A stretch of DNA of 64,000 bases, from contig CALVWF010000004.1 in assembly GCA_944364615.1 (NCBI GenBank), positions 94,405 to 158,404 on the forward strand, in the 5' to 3' direction. The notes under the pieces were generated by a model that had not been told where the DNA came from, did not search any database, and was given only the letters and a program-made list of their open reading frames with translations. How positions within the stretch are numbered: the first letter of the stretch is position 1; every line of letters starts with the position of its first letter. This document shows, piece by piece, positions 1-8,375 of this stretch. A program made the position numbers and the translations under genes. The DNA comes from an uncultured Clostridia bacterium (GTDB lineage: Bacteria; Bacillota; Clostridia; Christensenellales; CAG-314).

Positions 1-106
1 TCAGGTAACCGCCGTATTCATTGTCGGGGGAAATTTTCTCCCAGATGTCTAAAATGGACTCCTTTGCATATCTTTTGATTGATTGCGCCAATTGTTTTCT
101 GTCCAT
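1..106 (-). CDS. AGE-superfamily sugar epimerase/isomerase, N-terminal fragment
   Basis: Only the first 35 codons lie in the window; the gene continues past base 1. The start ATG (104-106) follows a GGAGG site at 111-116. The visible residues end in WEKISPDNEYGGYL, resembling the N-terminal W...D.EYGGY signature of the N-acylglucosamine 2-epimerase (AGE) superfamily, which includes cellobiose 2-epimerase and the sulfoquinovose isomerase YihS. It is the last visible gene of the operon beginning at 8217. Too little is present to assign a substrate. Confidence 0.6.
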   Translation of the reverse strand, partial: MDRKQLAQSIKRYAKESILDIWEKISPDNEYGGYL

Positions 107-176
107 AAATCCTCCGTATATATTTAAGGAGACGACTTACATCGTCCCCTCAAATATTTTACAGTGCCCGTGCTAA

Positions 177-1325
177 TCAGGCCTTTTTGAAGTGTTCAAT
201 AGCTTTAAGCAGGTAAGTGTCGTTGAAGGATTCTTCAAAAGACTTAACCGTGTTTCCTGCAGGAACATTACCCTTGCTTGTATTGTACAGATATTCCATA
301 TAGGAGTAACCCTGTCCGGATTCGTTTGCAAATCCTTCTTCGTACTGAGCCTGAGACCAGAAAATAGTAGCGTCAAGGTTGTAGGAACCTGCTGTAACAC
401 CGCACAGATTTTCAGCGGCTGTGATAGCTTCCTGACCGTGTTCTCTGCTTGCACCGCGATAGATTGCAACTTCATACAAAGCGTTGATGAGGTTTTGAGC
501 AACTTCGGGGTTTTCTTCCAACCATTTTGTGGAAGCAACGTATGTACCTACGGAAGCCTGTCCTGTAAGAACGGACCAGTCGGCAATCTTTTCAATGTCA
601 CTGTTTGTAGTATAAATGGTCTTTGTAGCGGGAGAATAAGCAACCGCAACGTCGATCTTTTCGCTTGCAGATGTAGCCATTGCAGCGGGTATCTTGTCGT
701 TTTCCATGTTGACAACCGTTACTTTGTTTGCTTCCGTTGAGTTGGGAGCGGTGTAATCGGCAAGGTAATCGGATGCTTCCGTGAAGATCCAGATCTGATC
801 TGTAGCGTCAACGCCTTCATTCAGCCAGTTTACAAGACTCTTGAAGTAGTTACCGGGGGTTGCGCCTGTCTGCAAATAAACAGTCTTGCCTTTAAGTCCG
901 GCAAAAACTTCTTCCTTTTCGAAAGTGCCGTTGCTGTTGGTGTCGGTAAACAATCCTTTACGAGCCATAAGGTGTTCGGAGTTACCGAGGTTTTCAAAGA
1001 ATACGAACTGTGCGCCGTTTCCGTTGCCGTCTATAGCGTTCCATGCAACGCCTGCTCCGATGTAACCGATATCGAGTGTTCTTTTGTCTGCACGGAGAGC
1101 GGTCATTTCGGCAACACCGTTTTCAACTTGTGTAACCTCGAGATTGATTCCCCATTTTTCAAAAATACCCTTTTCCAGACCGAGAGCAACGTTAGACGCT
1201 CCTTCGTTTCTGTGAATTGCAATTCTTACCGTCGTAAGATCGCTTGCAGGCGTACAAGCAACCATAGTTACGGCGAGTGCAATTACCACAACAAATGCAA
1301 GTAACATTGACAATACTTTTTTCAT
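177..1325 (-). CDS. ABC transporter substrate-binding lipoprotein, SsuA/TauA/NMT1 type
   Basis: 382-residue extracellular solute-binding protein with a lipoprotein signal peptide (hydrophobic core, then MVAC with the lipidated Cys at about residue 24). The mature protein has the NMT1/SsuA-like two-lobed fold pattern: VRIAIHRNEG near the start, then GLEKGIFEKWGINLEV, typical of sulfonate, taurine, nitrate and thiamine-precursor binders. AAAAGGAG precedes the ATG. It follows its ATPase and permease genes in the same operon. The family normally binds alkanesulfonates or similar small solutes; here the neighbours are sugar enzymes, so the ligand is open and could be a sulfonated or otherwise anionic sugar. 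The family call is firm, the ligand unknown. Confidence 0.85.
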   Translation of the reverse strand: MKKVLSMLLAFVVVIALAVTMVACTPASDLTTVRIAIHRNEGASNVALGLEKGIFEKWGINLEVTQVENGVAEMTALRADKRTLDIGYIGAGVAWNAIDGNGNGAQFVFFENLGNSEHLMARKGLFTDTNSNGTFEKEEVFAGLKGKTVYLQTGATPGNYFKSLVNWLNEGVDATDQIWIFTEASDYLADYTAPNSTEANKVTVVNMENDKIPAAMATSASEKIDVAVAYSPATKTIYTTNSDIEKIADWSVLTGQASVGTYVASTKWLEENPEVAQNLINALYEVAIYRGASREHGQEAITAAENLCGVTAGSYNLDATIFWSQAQYEEGFANESGQGYSYMEYLYNTSKGNVPAGNTVKSFEESFNDTYLLKAIEHFKKA

Positions 1326-1387
1326 AATTTTTCTCCTTTTAATTTTTTTTAATTTTAACAGAGTCCGCTCTGCTTGAAATTCGTTGT

Positions 1388-2269
1388 TTATTTTCTTACT
1401 TCCAGATACATTCTGTATACCGTGTCCCAGATTTTGTTTTTAAGTTCGAGGAAATGTGGCTCCATTTTTGTTGCCTGATTACGGGGATAAGGCAAATCGA
1501 TGTCCACGATTTCGTGTACTTTGCCGGGACGTGCGCTCATTATTACTACACGAGTAGCAAGCAATACCGCTTCTTCCACGTCGTGAGTAATGAAGAAACA
1601 GGTTTTTCTTTCCGTTTCCCACGTTTTGAGCAGATCTTCCTGCAACTGCGCTCTTGTCTGAGCGTCCAATGCTCCGAACGGTTCGTCCAGCAACAGTACT
1701 TCGGGAGCAACGGCGTATCCTCTTGCAATTGCAACACGTTGTTTCATACCGCCCGACAATTCTTTTGGAAAACTGTTTTCAAAGCCTTCAAGATTTACCA
1801 TCTTTATGTACTTGTCTGCCAAGGCATGTTTTTCCGCCGGAGTCATGTGCTCGTAACGTCTTTCCATGTGGGTTTCACCGGTTTTCTTGTCCACCACCAT
1901 CACATCGTGCCACACCTTTTTGAACTTCATACCGAATTCGATATTCTTTCTGACAGTCATCCAGGGGAACAAGGCGTATTGCTGGAATATTACTCCTCTG
2001 TCCGGTCCGGGGCCTATTACAGGATGTTCGTCAATGGTGACTTCACCCGTATCGTGCGGTTCGAGACCGGCGATTATATTAAGCAACGTAGTCTTACCGC
2101 AACCGGAAGGACCTACCACGCATATAAATTCGTTGGGGTAAATATCGAGACTTACGTCGTTCAATGCAATTACGTCGTTTCCACCGACAACCTTGTATGT
2201 TTTGTTGACGTTCTTGACTCTTATAAGAGGTTTTGACTGCGTAACAGTCTTATCTTTTTCTTTTTCCAT
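1388..2269 (-). CDS. ABC transporter ATP-binding protein, SsuB/TauB type
   Basis: 293-residue cytoplasmic ATPase of the importer. It carries Walker A (GPSGCGKTT), a Q-loop (FQQYALFPW), the signature [14 protein letters not shown], Walker B ([12 protein letters not shown]) and the switch His in [17 protein letters not shown] is characteristic of the nitrate/sulfonate/taurine subfamily. It is about 30 residues longer than usual because of an insertion (about residues 115-145, containing [20 protein letters not shown]) between the Q-loop region and the signature. It lies 19 bp after the permease gene and is followed by the binding protein gene. Confidence 0.9.
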   Translation of the reverse strand: MEKEKDKTVTQSKPLIRVKNVNKTYKVVGGNDVIALNDVSLDIYPNEFICVVGPSGCGKTTLLNIIAGLEPHDTGEVTIDEHPVIGPGPDRGVIFQQYALFPWMTVRKNIEFGMKFKKVWHDVMVVDKKTGETHMERRYEHMTPAEKHALADKYIKMVNLEGFENSFPKELSGGMKQRVAIARGYAVAPEVLLLDEPFGALDAQTRAQLQEDLLKTWETERKTCFFITHDVEEAVLLATRVVIMSARPGKVHEIVDIDLPYPRNQATKMEPHFLELKNKIWDTVYRMYLEVRK

Positions 2270-2287
2270 AAGTGATTACCTCCTTAA

Positions 2288-3100
2288 TTACTTCCACTTG
2301 GTAAGTTTCTTTTCGACAAACAAAAGCACTCTGTCCAGTATGAAACCTATTATACCGATTGTGATTATGCCGAGAAGAACCACCGAGACATTCATGAATT
2401 GCTGAGCGGAAGTGATTCTTGCGCCAAGTCCGTAAGTTGCGCCCGTCATTTCAGAAGCGATAAGCGTTGTCAGAGCCGTAGCAATACCCAGTCTTGCCGC
2501 CACCAGTATGAAGGGGAAGGCAGCAGGTATCATCACGCTTAAAAAGATGTTGATATCTCTTGCGCCGAAAGTATATGCCGCTTTTACAAGCGTCTTGTCC
2601 ACTTCTCTTATTCCCTGATAAATCGTTACGACAGATACAAGGAAAACTGCAATAAAGATGATGGTATACTTGGCCATTTCGCTGAGTCCCATTGCAAGAA
2701 TTACCAAAGGAATCAAAGCGATCGGGGGAATTGTGCGGAAAAACTGTATCCACGGATCGATCAGTGCACGAACCTTGGGATACCATCCCATCAGGAACGA
2801 CACAGGTATTGCACAGGCCAAAGCCACAATAAAGCCTACCAATACACGTTGCAATGACGCCCATATGTCTTTAAAATATCTTCCTGCCTGTACTTCCTGT
2901 CCCAAAGCACTTATTACCTGTTGGGGACTGGCAAGGAAAGTGTTTATAGACGGAATGAGCGTTATAAGAAACCACACCAGAACGCCTACGAAAATCGATG
3001 AAACGTTAAGTATATTTCTGGTAGTCGGGTTACCGTCTGAGAAGTCTTTTAACTTTCTCATTTTTATTTCGCCGGTTAAGGCTTTTTCTTGTTCATCCAT
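2288..3100 (-). CDS. ABC transporter permease, SsuC/TauC type
   Basis: Integral membrane subunit of the importer with about six membrane segments. The cytoplasmic coupling loop is visible as TLVKAAYTFGARDINIF followed by VMIPAAFPFIL, the EAA motif of the BPD_transp_1 family. I chose the ATG at 3100 (protein starting MDEQEKAL, 270 residues): a GAGG element lies 9 bases upstream. The ATG at 3115 would add five residues but has no ribosome site. The preceding NagB-like gene ends 24 bp upstream, so it is part of the same operon. Confidence 0.9.
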   Translation of the reverse strand: MDEQEKALTGEIKMRKLKDFSDGNPTTRNILNVSSIFVGVLVWFLITLIPSINTFLASPQQVISALGQEVQAGRYFKDIWASLQRVLVGFIVALACAIPVSFLMGWYPKVRALIDPWIQFFRTIPPIALIPLVILAMGLSEMAKYTIIFIAVFLVSVVTIYQGIREVDKTLVKAAYTFGARDINIFLSVMIPAAFPFILVAARLGIATALTTLIASEMTGATYGLGARITSAQQFMNVSVVLLGIITIGIIGFILDRVLLFVEKKLTKWK

Positions 3101-3124
3101 AGCACTGCACCTCATGTAAAATAT

Positions 3125-3952
3125 TTATTTTTCAGCCACTTCCCGGCTGATACCTATCAAAGCGTCTTTGTGCTTCTGCAACAGAGAAGCGGGGAATGTG
3201 ATTGAGGGGGTACCCAACACTGCACGGCGTACTACCGAGCGGTGCCACGGGCGGAAACAAAACAGACGGATCTTTTTTGCTCCGAGTATCTGTCTGAGCC
3301 CTACAGTCACACAATATTCAGGCATTACGTAGTAAGCGCCGTCAAACTCGTTCAATGCGTTTACCACACGCGTCTCCCTTGAAATTCGTTGCACTCTTAC
3401 GGTAGAATTGACGAATTGCGCTTCCGTTACCAGTTCGTCCGGTTCGGGAGGTTCGTTAAACGCCATATGTCCGTTGATACCTATACCTCCGAAACATACA
3501 TCCGCGCTTCCGCCGTGACGTGCAATGACGTCCTCGATGAACGCCGCATTGTCCTGCGAAGGGAATATACGCTGACTCTCTGGCATTATAAGATCCTTGT
3601 CTATAAGACCGTAGCAACCTTCCGCCATAAATTTGCGGAAACTGAGGTTATCTTCGGGAGATATCAGAGTTTTGCTGTCCTGCATGTACTCGTCCATATT
3701 GATAAAAGTTACGTCTTTTAAAGAAATACGCTCTTTATTGACTCTTTCGGCAAAATACTTGTACTGACCTACAGGACCTACGGGCACGATAAACAGCGTT
3801 TTTTTGCCCTTTTCGTTGTTGGACACTATTTCTTCTGCCATCATGTCAGCCATTGCCTTAAACGCCGCTTCGGCGTCGGCATATACTTTAACGGGAATTT
3901 TACCCTTCATTAACGTATCGCTGTCTGCAAATACGATATCCTTGATGTTCAT
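3125..3952 (-). CDS. NagB-like sugar-phosphate isomerase/deaminase homologue with altered phosphate site
   Basis: 275 residues, homologous to glucosamine-6-phosphate deaminase. It retains NMDEY (catalytic Asp, about D87) and GIGINGHMAFNEP (His162 and Glu167; Asn at the position of E. coli D141, as in many Gram-positive NagB proteins). The phosphate-binding loop PTGGTP of NagB is replaced by PVGPVG (57-62), and the Lys in the QKALA region is replaced in RPWHRS (234-239). A canonical nagB exists at 15554, so this paralogue probably has a different substrate: a differently charged or unphosphorylated sugar, or an isomerisation without ammonia release. It lies 10 bp after the mutarotase gene. Confidence 0.75.
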   Translation of the reverse strand: MNIKDIVFADSDTLMKGKIPVKVYADAEAAFKAMADMMAEEIVSNNEKGKKTLFIVPVGPVGQYKYFAERVNKERISLKDVTFINMDEYMQDSKTLISPEDNLSFRKFMAEGCYGLIDKDLIMPESQRIFPSQDNAAFIEDVIARHGGSADVCFGGIGINGHMAFNEPPEPDELVTEAQFVNSTVRVQRISRETRVVNALNEFDGAYYVMPEYCVTVGLRQILGAKKIRLFCFRPWHRSVVRRAVLGTPSITFPASLLQKHKDALIGISREVAEK

Positions 3953-3962
3953 ATCGGCCTCC

Positions 3963-4805
3963 TTATTTTTCCACCGTATAACTTACTGTATAGGTAGCGT
4001 CAGACGATGTCTTCAAGATGTTGACGAGCGGTTTTTCCGACAGTTCGTACGGAGAATCGGCAACCTCGCAAATGCCCCACCACGGTTCGATGCACACGAA
4101 ATCTCCCGATTGAGCATTGCTCCATATAGCAACCGTTGAAGGATTTGCGCGTACCGTAATATTGATTCCGTCACCGCGTTTTAAAGTAATTTTGTCACCG
4201 TACGGTTCAGGAATAACTACCGTAGCGTGTTTTTTGAACAACTGTTTGTCCACTTTCACAGTCGTATCGGCAAGCACTTGTTTTTCTCCCGCTATTCTTC
4301 CCTTTTCGTCCAGCGGAAAATTGTAGAGCGTTTGCGGAGCAAACTCTATGACGTCGTTGCCTGTAACGGCAAATCCGGGATGTGCTCCCAAATAGTAAGG
4401 CATATCCTTCTGACCGCAATTGGCCACTTTGTATTGCACCGTCCAGCCGTTTTCCAATAACGAATAGGTGACATCCAGTGCAAATTCAAACGGATACTGA
4501 CGCAGGGTATCGCTGTCTGAAGTCACGCTGAGCGTAATGCTGTCTTGCCCGTAAGAAACGGCAAATTGTTTGTTACGCACTACTCCGTGCCCCATATCGG
4601 TAGTGTATTTCACTCCGTCAACCGTAAAGAAGTCCCAGCGTCCTATTACGGGAAACATCACCACGTCACGGTATTTCCAGGATCGTTCGTCTCCGTTCCA
4701 CAGCAATTGCGTCGAAGCGGGAAGATATTCCGCTCTGTGTAAGGACGCGCCCGTACAGTCCACCTCTAATTTAATGTTTTTGTTTGCCAACGTTACAGTA
4801 CTCAT
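3963..4805 (-). CDS. LacX-like aldose 1-epimerase (mutarotase) family protein
   Basis: 280-residue cytoplasmic beta-sandwich protein. Family signatures are HGVVRNKQF (first active-site His), YYLGAHPGF (second His) and CIEPWWGICE, whose Glu is the expected catalytic base. It most resembles the LacX/YeaD-like branch rather than GalM. It would interconvert anomers of the sugar or sugar ester handled by the operon. The start ATG overlaps the aldolase stop codon in an ATGA, implying translational coupling. Confidence 0.85.
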   Translation of the reverse strand: MSTVTLANKNIKLEVDCTGASLHRAEYLPASTQLLWNGDERSWKYRDVVMFPVIGRWDFFTVDGVKYTTDMGHGVVRNKQFAVSYGQDSITLSVTSDSDTLRQYPFEFALDVTYSLLENGWTVQYKVANCGQKDMPYYLGAHPGFAVTGNDVIEFAPQTLYNFPLDEKGRIAGEKQVLADTTVKVDKQLFKKHATVVIPEPYGDKITLKRGDGINITVRANPSTVAIWSNAQSGDFVCIEPWWGICEVADSPYELSEKPLVNILKTSSDATYTVSYTVEK

Positions 4806-5941
4806 AGACCCTTGCCGTATCTTTCAGCCATTTCTTTCAACGTAACGACGGGAATATCGTCGGCGTCCCCCGCTCCGCCGAAAAGAACCGTTGCAGTAGT
4901 GACGATCTCCTTTACGCCGTCGGTGATGGGTTTAAGATACTTCTGCGACAAATGGTCATGGCGGTCTTCCACCAACTGTTTAGTGAGAGGAGCAAGATAA
5001 TATCTGTAATCGAACTGCTGCGGTTTTTCACACATCAGTTTCCACACCTGATCGTCTTCTCGCAACGTTTCGTCGGACATGTACATTTTGCGTACGTTGC
5101 GGGTGATAGCCAGTCTGATGTCCGTGTCAACGTTGATTTTACTTATTCCCGCCGGAATAACTTCGTTGAGTTGCGATACGGGCACGCCCTTGCCGCTTAC
5201 CTGTCCTCCGAGCATATTTATCTGTCTGACGATATACTGCGGAACAAGGCTGGATCCGTGAGAAACAAGCGCGCCGTTTATCTTCTCGTGGTGCATATTT
5301 TCCATTGTGGCAATGACAATTTCCTTGCGCAGTTTCACGTTGTCGCCTTTGACGGCACCGTGTTTTGTTCCGTAAGAAATGGCAAGACTGTCACAACCCG
5401 TGCGCTTGAAAAAGTCTACGGCGGTAATGGGATTTGTGTAACTGCTGTTTTCCGCAAACACATCGTCCTCGGTACCTGCAAGTACGCCCAGTTCTCCTTC
5501 TACGGAGACACCTCTTTTGTGTGCGTAATCTACTACTTTTTTGGTAAGAGCAACGTTTTCTTCGTAAGGCAACGACGAACCGTCCACCATTACGGAGGAA
5601 AATCCTGCATCGATGGCAATTTTTACGCTTTCGAAAGAACGACCGTGATCGAGATGTAAAACAACGGGAATCGTTGCTTTTTCAGCCAACTGTCTGACGT
5701 AATTTGCAATTCTTTCGGCACCGAGTCTTTTTTCTTCAAGCGTACCGTTGAGGAAATCCGCGTTTCCTCCGAGATATGCCAACCCCGGTTCCGCAACCTG
5801 TATAATCGCACCGCTGCGAATGGTTTCGTGAGCCTCTATAATCGCCTTGGCCTGACAGGGCATGTTGACATTGTAAGCGCCGTGCGCTATTCCGTGTGCT
5901 GTTGCATATTCCAAAAGCGGTCTCATCGGAATGTAAGGCAT
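4802..5941 (-). CDS. Class II ketose-bisphosphate aldolase, long (CbbA-like) type
   Basis: 379-residue zinc aldolase. Visible motifs are GAYNVNMP, the catalytic/zinc region LHLDHG, a zinc His in TKHGAVKG, the second in SHGSSLVP, and KINVDTDIRLA, which lines the ketose phosphate site. The HGSSxVP form and the C-terminal extension (FDYRYYLAP) match the longer CbbA-type fructose-bisphosphate aldolases rather than GatY/KbaY. It would cleave a ketose (bis)phosphate or analogue into dihydroxyacetone phosphate and an aldehyde. Next to a TIM-like isomerase it forms a typical lower-pathway pair; the precise ketose is unknown. Confidence 0.85.
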   Translation of the reverse strand: MPYIPMRPLLEYATAHGIAHGAYNVNMPCQAKAIIEAHETIRSGAIIQVAEPGLAYLGGNADFLNGTLEEKRLGAERIANYVRQLAEKATIPVVLHLDHGRSFESVKIAIDAGFSSVMVDGSSLPYEENVALTKKVVDYAHKRGVSVEGELGVLAGTEDDVFAENSSYTNPITAVDFFKRTGCDSLAISYGTKHGAVKGDNVKLRKEIVIATMENMHHEKINGALVSHGSSLVPQYIVRQINMLGGQVSGKGVPVSQLNEVIPAGISKINVDTDIRLAITRNVRKMYMSDETLREDDQVWKLMCEKPQQFDYRYYLAPLTKQLVEDRHDHLSQKYLKPITDGVKEIVTTATVLFGGAGDADDIPVVTLKEMAERYGKGL

Positions 5942-5977
5942 ATCCGTTCTCCTTTATATCGATTTTAAATATTTTAT

Positions 5978-7411
5978 TTATTCGTCTTTCATGCAAAGGT
6001 GTACTGCAGCCGTCTTGAATGCCTTGGGCATAGCAAGAATGTTGGGCTTGTAACCTACATACTTTGTGGCGTCCTGCAACGCTTCTTCCACCGTTGCACG
6101 CGTCTTCATTCCCATTGCTCTGGCAATACCCGGTTGTTTTGCTCCGACTATATATATTGCCGAGCAGTTTTTCTCCGCAATGTGCGCACAACTTATCATT
6201 GAAAATCCGTGGTAAGGATGATAGCCGTATTCTTCACGGTACTTGCGGATATATTCCTTGTCTTTGGCAAGACGTTCGGAATATTTGGCAACTTCCGGCA
6301 AAATGTTTCCCTCCTGTTGGAAAAGGTTGAAGATTTCACGGTAAGAGGGGAACTCCTCATCGTGGAACCAACCGTCGCACACCGAACACGCTATTATCAC
6401 CGCATTGTCGCTGAGCACTCTCTTGTGACGTATGACCTGAGCGGAAATTGCCTGCATCATCAACAAAGGATTTGTTCCCATACCGTTTCCGTAATGGAAC
6501 ATTACAGGAAGCCCTACCACCATCACGTCGTACTTCTTTTCCGCCCATTTGACGTAAGTACGTTTGTCGGCTATTGCCCAACTTAAAGGCTGAATATCGT
6601 GAGCGTATCCCGTAAACACCGCTATCTGTCTCTGATAGGTATCGAGCACGGCGTCACAGGTAAAGAATTTCTTGCCCATGCACTTTTCCATGTGCATTCC
6701 AATGGCATCGAACTTGCGCCGCATAAGAGAATGTGTTGAAACGGGAACAAAGTCCTGTCTGTGCATTACTTCGGGAGTGTGGTGAGCGGAAATACACTGC
6801 CAGTTTGTAATACCTGTAGCGCAGTGCTTATAACCTCCGCTGTACCCGCCGTAAGGATTGCCGAGGGTATGTCCTATAAGAACCGCAAGGTCGGCGTCGT
6901 ACACTTCTTTGTTCATCACCACGTGAGAATTGAATTGTTCTTCGTATCCCAGATCCACAAGATTGTCCCAGTTTTCGCTGTCGTGGTTTTCTATCTGTCC
7001 CAACGGGTAAAACTCGTCGAATATCTTGTCGCCGAGCAAACCTCTGATTTCTTCGGGAGTGTTCTTGCGGTGAAGCCCGTTGCTGCACAGCAGTTTGATG
7101 TCCTTGTGCTCGACTCCTGCTTTGAGACATTCCTCGATGATGATGGGAATGCTCGTCTTGCGATGGCTGTCGGCCTGAGTACCGCCTTTAACTCTGTCGG
7201 GGAATATGATTACTACTTTACTGCCTTTTTTGACCTGTTTGGAAATAGGTTCTACTCCGATGGGATTGAGAATGGATCTTTTTGTTTCTTCGTAAATGTT
7301 CTCCAGCACGGGAGGATCGGGCACTGTTTCGCCGGGTATAAACACATCGGTGTTTTCATCGGGCAAAGTGACGTCCATCATCTCGTTTCCGTATTCGAAT
7401 TGCAGTTTCAT
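5978..7411 (-). CDS. LarA-like (DUF2088) nickel-pincer racemase/epimerase homologue
   Basis: 477 residues, chosen from ATG 7409-7411 preceded by AAGGGGG; the longer reading frame to 7660 is an antisense shadow of the neighbour. It resembles lactate racemase LarA: NGLHRK (His114, equivalent of the catalytic H108), SGGYKHCATG (Lys195, the lysine that bears the nickel-pincer nucleotide) and AHH (His210/211, near the H200 position). The H174 equivalent is shifted: GHTLGNPYGGYSGGYK has about four extra residues. LarA homologues racemise or epimerise 2-hydroxyacids. The cofactor genes larB, larC and larE are not in the window. The start overlaps the preceding stop in an ATGA. Confidence 0.8.
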   Translation of the reverse strand: MKLQFEYGNEMMDVTLPDENTDVFIPGETVPDPPVLENIYEETKRSILNPIGVEPISKQVKKGSKVVIIFPDRVKGGTQADSHRKTSIPIIIEECLKAGVEHKDIKLLCSNGLHRKNTPEEIRGLLGDKIFDEFYPLGQIENHDSENWDNLVDLGYEEQFNSHVVMNKEVYDADLAVLIGHTLGNPYGGYSGGYKHCATGITNWQCISAHHTPEVMHRQDFVPVSTHSLMRRKFDAIGMHMEKCMGKKFFTCDAVLDTYQRQIAVFTGYAHDIQPLSWAIADKRTYVKWAEKKYDVMVVGLPVMFHYGNGMGTNPLLMMQAISAQVIRHKRVLSDNAVIIACSVCDGWFHDEEFPSYREIFNLFQQEGNILPEVAKYSERLAKDKEYIRKYREEYGYHPYHGFSMISCAHIAEKNCSAIYIVGAKQPGIARAMGMKTRATVEEALQDATKYVGYKPNILAMPKAFKTAAVHLCMKDE

Positions 7412-8217
7412 TTCAAACCCCCTTGATAAGTTTCTACTATTTTGTTGAAATCTTCTATATAAAATCCGAAATCGCTTCCGAATCTGGTAAGAGCAATCAG
7501 CCCTCCGTCCAGTTTCTCTATACCGGCAAGCATTTCGGCATTCTGTTCTTTCAGACCTCCTCCGTAAACAACTGGCAGATTGTAAACCGATTTGACGTGT
7601 TCCACAATTTCTTCTATATACTGTCTGTCGGGAGGTATCTTGCCCACTCCGATAGCCCAAACGGGTTCATAGGCTATGGCAACGTTGGTAAGATCCACGT
7701 CTTTAAGTCCCGTTTCCAACTGATGCGTCAATACATCAAACCTGTACTGTTGTTCTTCGCTCTTTTCACCTATACAGTACAGCACGTTCATTCCGGCATT
7801 GACTGCGCACCTGATTTCACGGTTCAATATTTCGTTGACATCTCCCTGACCGCCGCCTGCGCTCAGAATACCGTTTAAGTACGCGCGCTCTTCGCAGTGA
7901 CCTATTATCACGCTGTCAACGCCGAGAGCCTTCATCGACTTAGCGGTACGGAATGTTGTCATACCGCCGAAATTGCCGCCCTTTTCAACGTCCTTTTCGT
8001 AAACGCCCTGACAGCCTATATGAGTTCGCTTGGCAACGTCTGTGGCAGGCAACACGTACGCTTCCTGAAAAAACACCGTGAACATAAAATCCTGCGAAAG
8101 TTTTTCAATGTCGGAAACTATCTTTCGGGCGTACTGCTCACGCATCCCCGTATCGTTGATGCCGCCCATTTCGCGCGGTATGTCGAAACGCTTCAAATTC
8201 AAATAAATTCTTTTCAT
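7408..8217 (-). CDS. Triosephosphate-isomerase-like protein with altered phosphate loops
   Basis: 269 residues with the TIM-barrel catalytic set: NLK (Asn7, Lys9), IIGHCEER (His107) and AYEPVWAIG (Glu184). The phosphate-binding elements differ from glycolytic TpiA: loop 7 is YGGG rather than YGGS, and loop 8 DGALVGGAS is DGGLIALTRFG (about 237-247), which removes the Gly-Gly and introduces an Arg. It may be an aldose-ketose isomerase for a triose or tetrose derivative with another anionic group. It is the first gene of the operon. AGAGG sits only one base before the ATG, an unusually tight ribosome site. Confidence 0.8.
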   Translation of the reverse strand: MKRIYLNLKRFDIPREMGGINDTGMREQYARKIVSDIEKLSQDFMFTVFFQEAYVLPATDVAKRTHIGCQGVYEKDVEKGGNFGGMTTFRTAKSMKALGVDSVIIGHCEERAYLNGILSAGGGQGDVNEILNREIRCAVNAGMNVLYCIGEKSEEQQYRFDVLTHQLETGLKDVDLTNVAIAYEPVWAIGVGKIPPDRQYIEEIVEHVKSVYNLPVVYGGGLKEQNAEMLAGIEKLDGGLIALTRFGSDFGFYIEDFNKIVETYQGGLK

Positions 8218-8267
8218 ACCTCTGATCTGCCTGTAAATTTTTCAGACAAGTACGTCTGTTCAATTTC

Positions 8268-8296
8268 ACTATACTTTGATGTAAAGAATTTGAAAA
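8268..8296 (-). promoter_or_regulatory. Probable promoter of the sugar operon
   Basis: On the minus strand, a weak -35 TTTTCA (8291-8296) lies 17 bp from TATAGT (8268-8273), about 50 bp before the first operon gene. The poor -35 and the operator-like box just upstream (8309-8320) fit a regulated promoter. Confidence 0.45.
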
Positions 8297-8308
8297 GACA
8301 CTATTTGT

Positions 8309-8320
8309 GCAAACGATTGC
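8309..8320. promoter_or_regulatory. LacI-type operator candidate 1
   Basis: GCAAACGATTGC is a 10-of-12 palindrome with a central CG, the usual form of LacI/GalR-family half-sites. The core CAAACGATTGC recurs exactly at 8365-8375, 55 bp away. It lies between the divergent promoters. Confidence 0.6.
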
Positions 8321-8330
8321 GGAATAAGAC

Positions 8331-8359
8331 TTGAATTCTCTTTACTTATAGTTTACAAT
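8331..8359 (+). promoter_or_regulatory. Promoter of the LacI-family gene
   Basis: TTGAAT (8331-8336), a 17-bp spacer, then TACAAT (8354-8359). Transcription should begin near 8366, inside operator candidate 2, which suggests autoregulation. Confidence 0.65.
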
Positions 8360-8363
8360 ATAT

Positions 8364-8375
8364 ACAAACGATTGC
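8364..8375. promoter_or_regulatory. LacI-type operator candidate 2
   Basis: ACAAACGATTGC repeats the 11-bp core of candidate 1. It covers the predicted transcription start of the regulator gene. A related AAACCGTTGC follows at 8381-8390. Confidence 0.6.

Noticed and set aside
192..1304. Plus-strand frames opposite the SsuA-like gene
   Set aside because: Cys/Phe/Val-rich shadow translations with no ribosome site, typical of antisense frames here; many similar frames oppose every long minus gene.
4802..5941. Altered phosphate loop HGSSLVP in the aldolase as further evidence for a non-phosphate substrate
   Set aside because: HGSSxVP is the normal form in the long CbbA-type class II aldolases, so it is not an anomaly.
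7412..7660. N-terminal extension of the LarA-like reading frame
   Set aside because: Arg/Ser-rich low-quality sequence lying antisense-frame over the TIM-like gene; the ATG at 7411 has a strong ribosome site.
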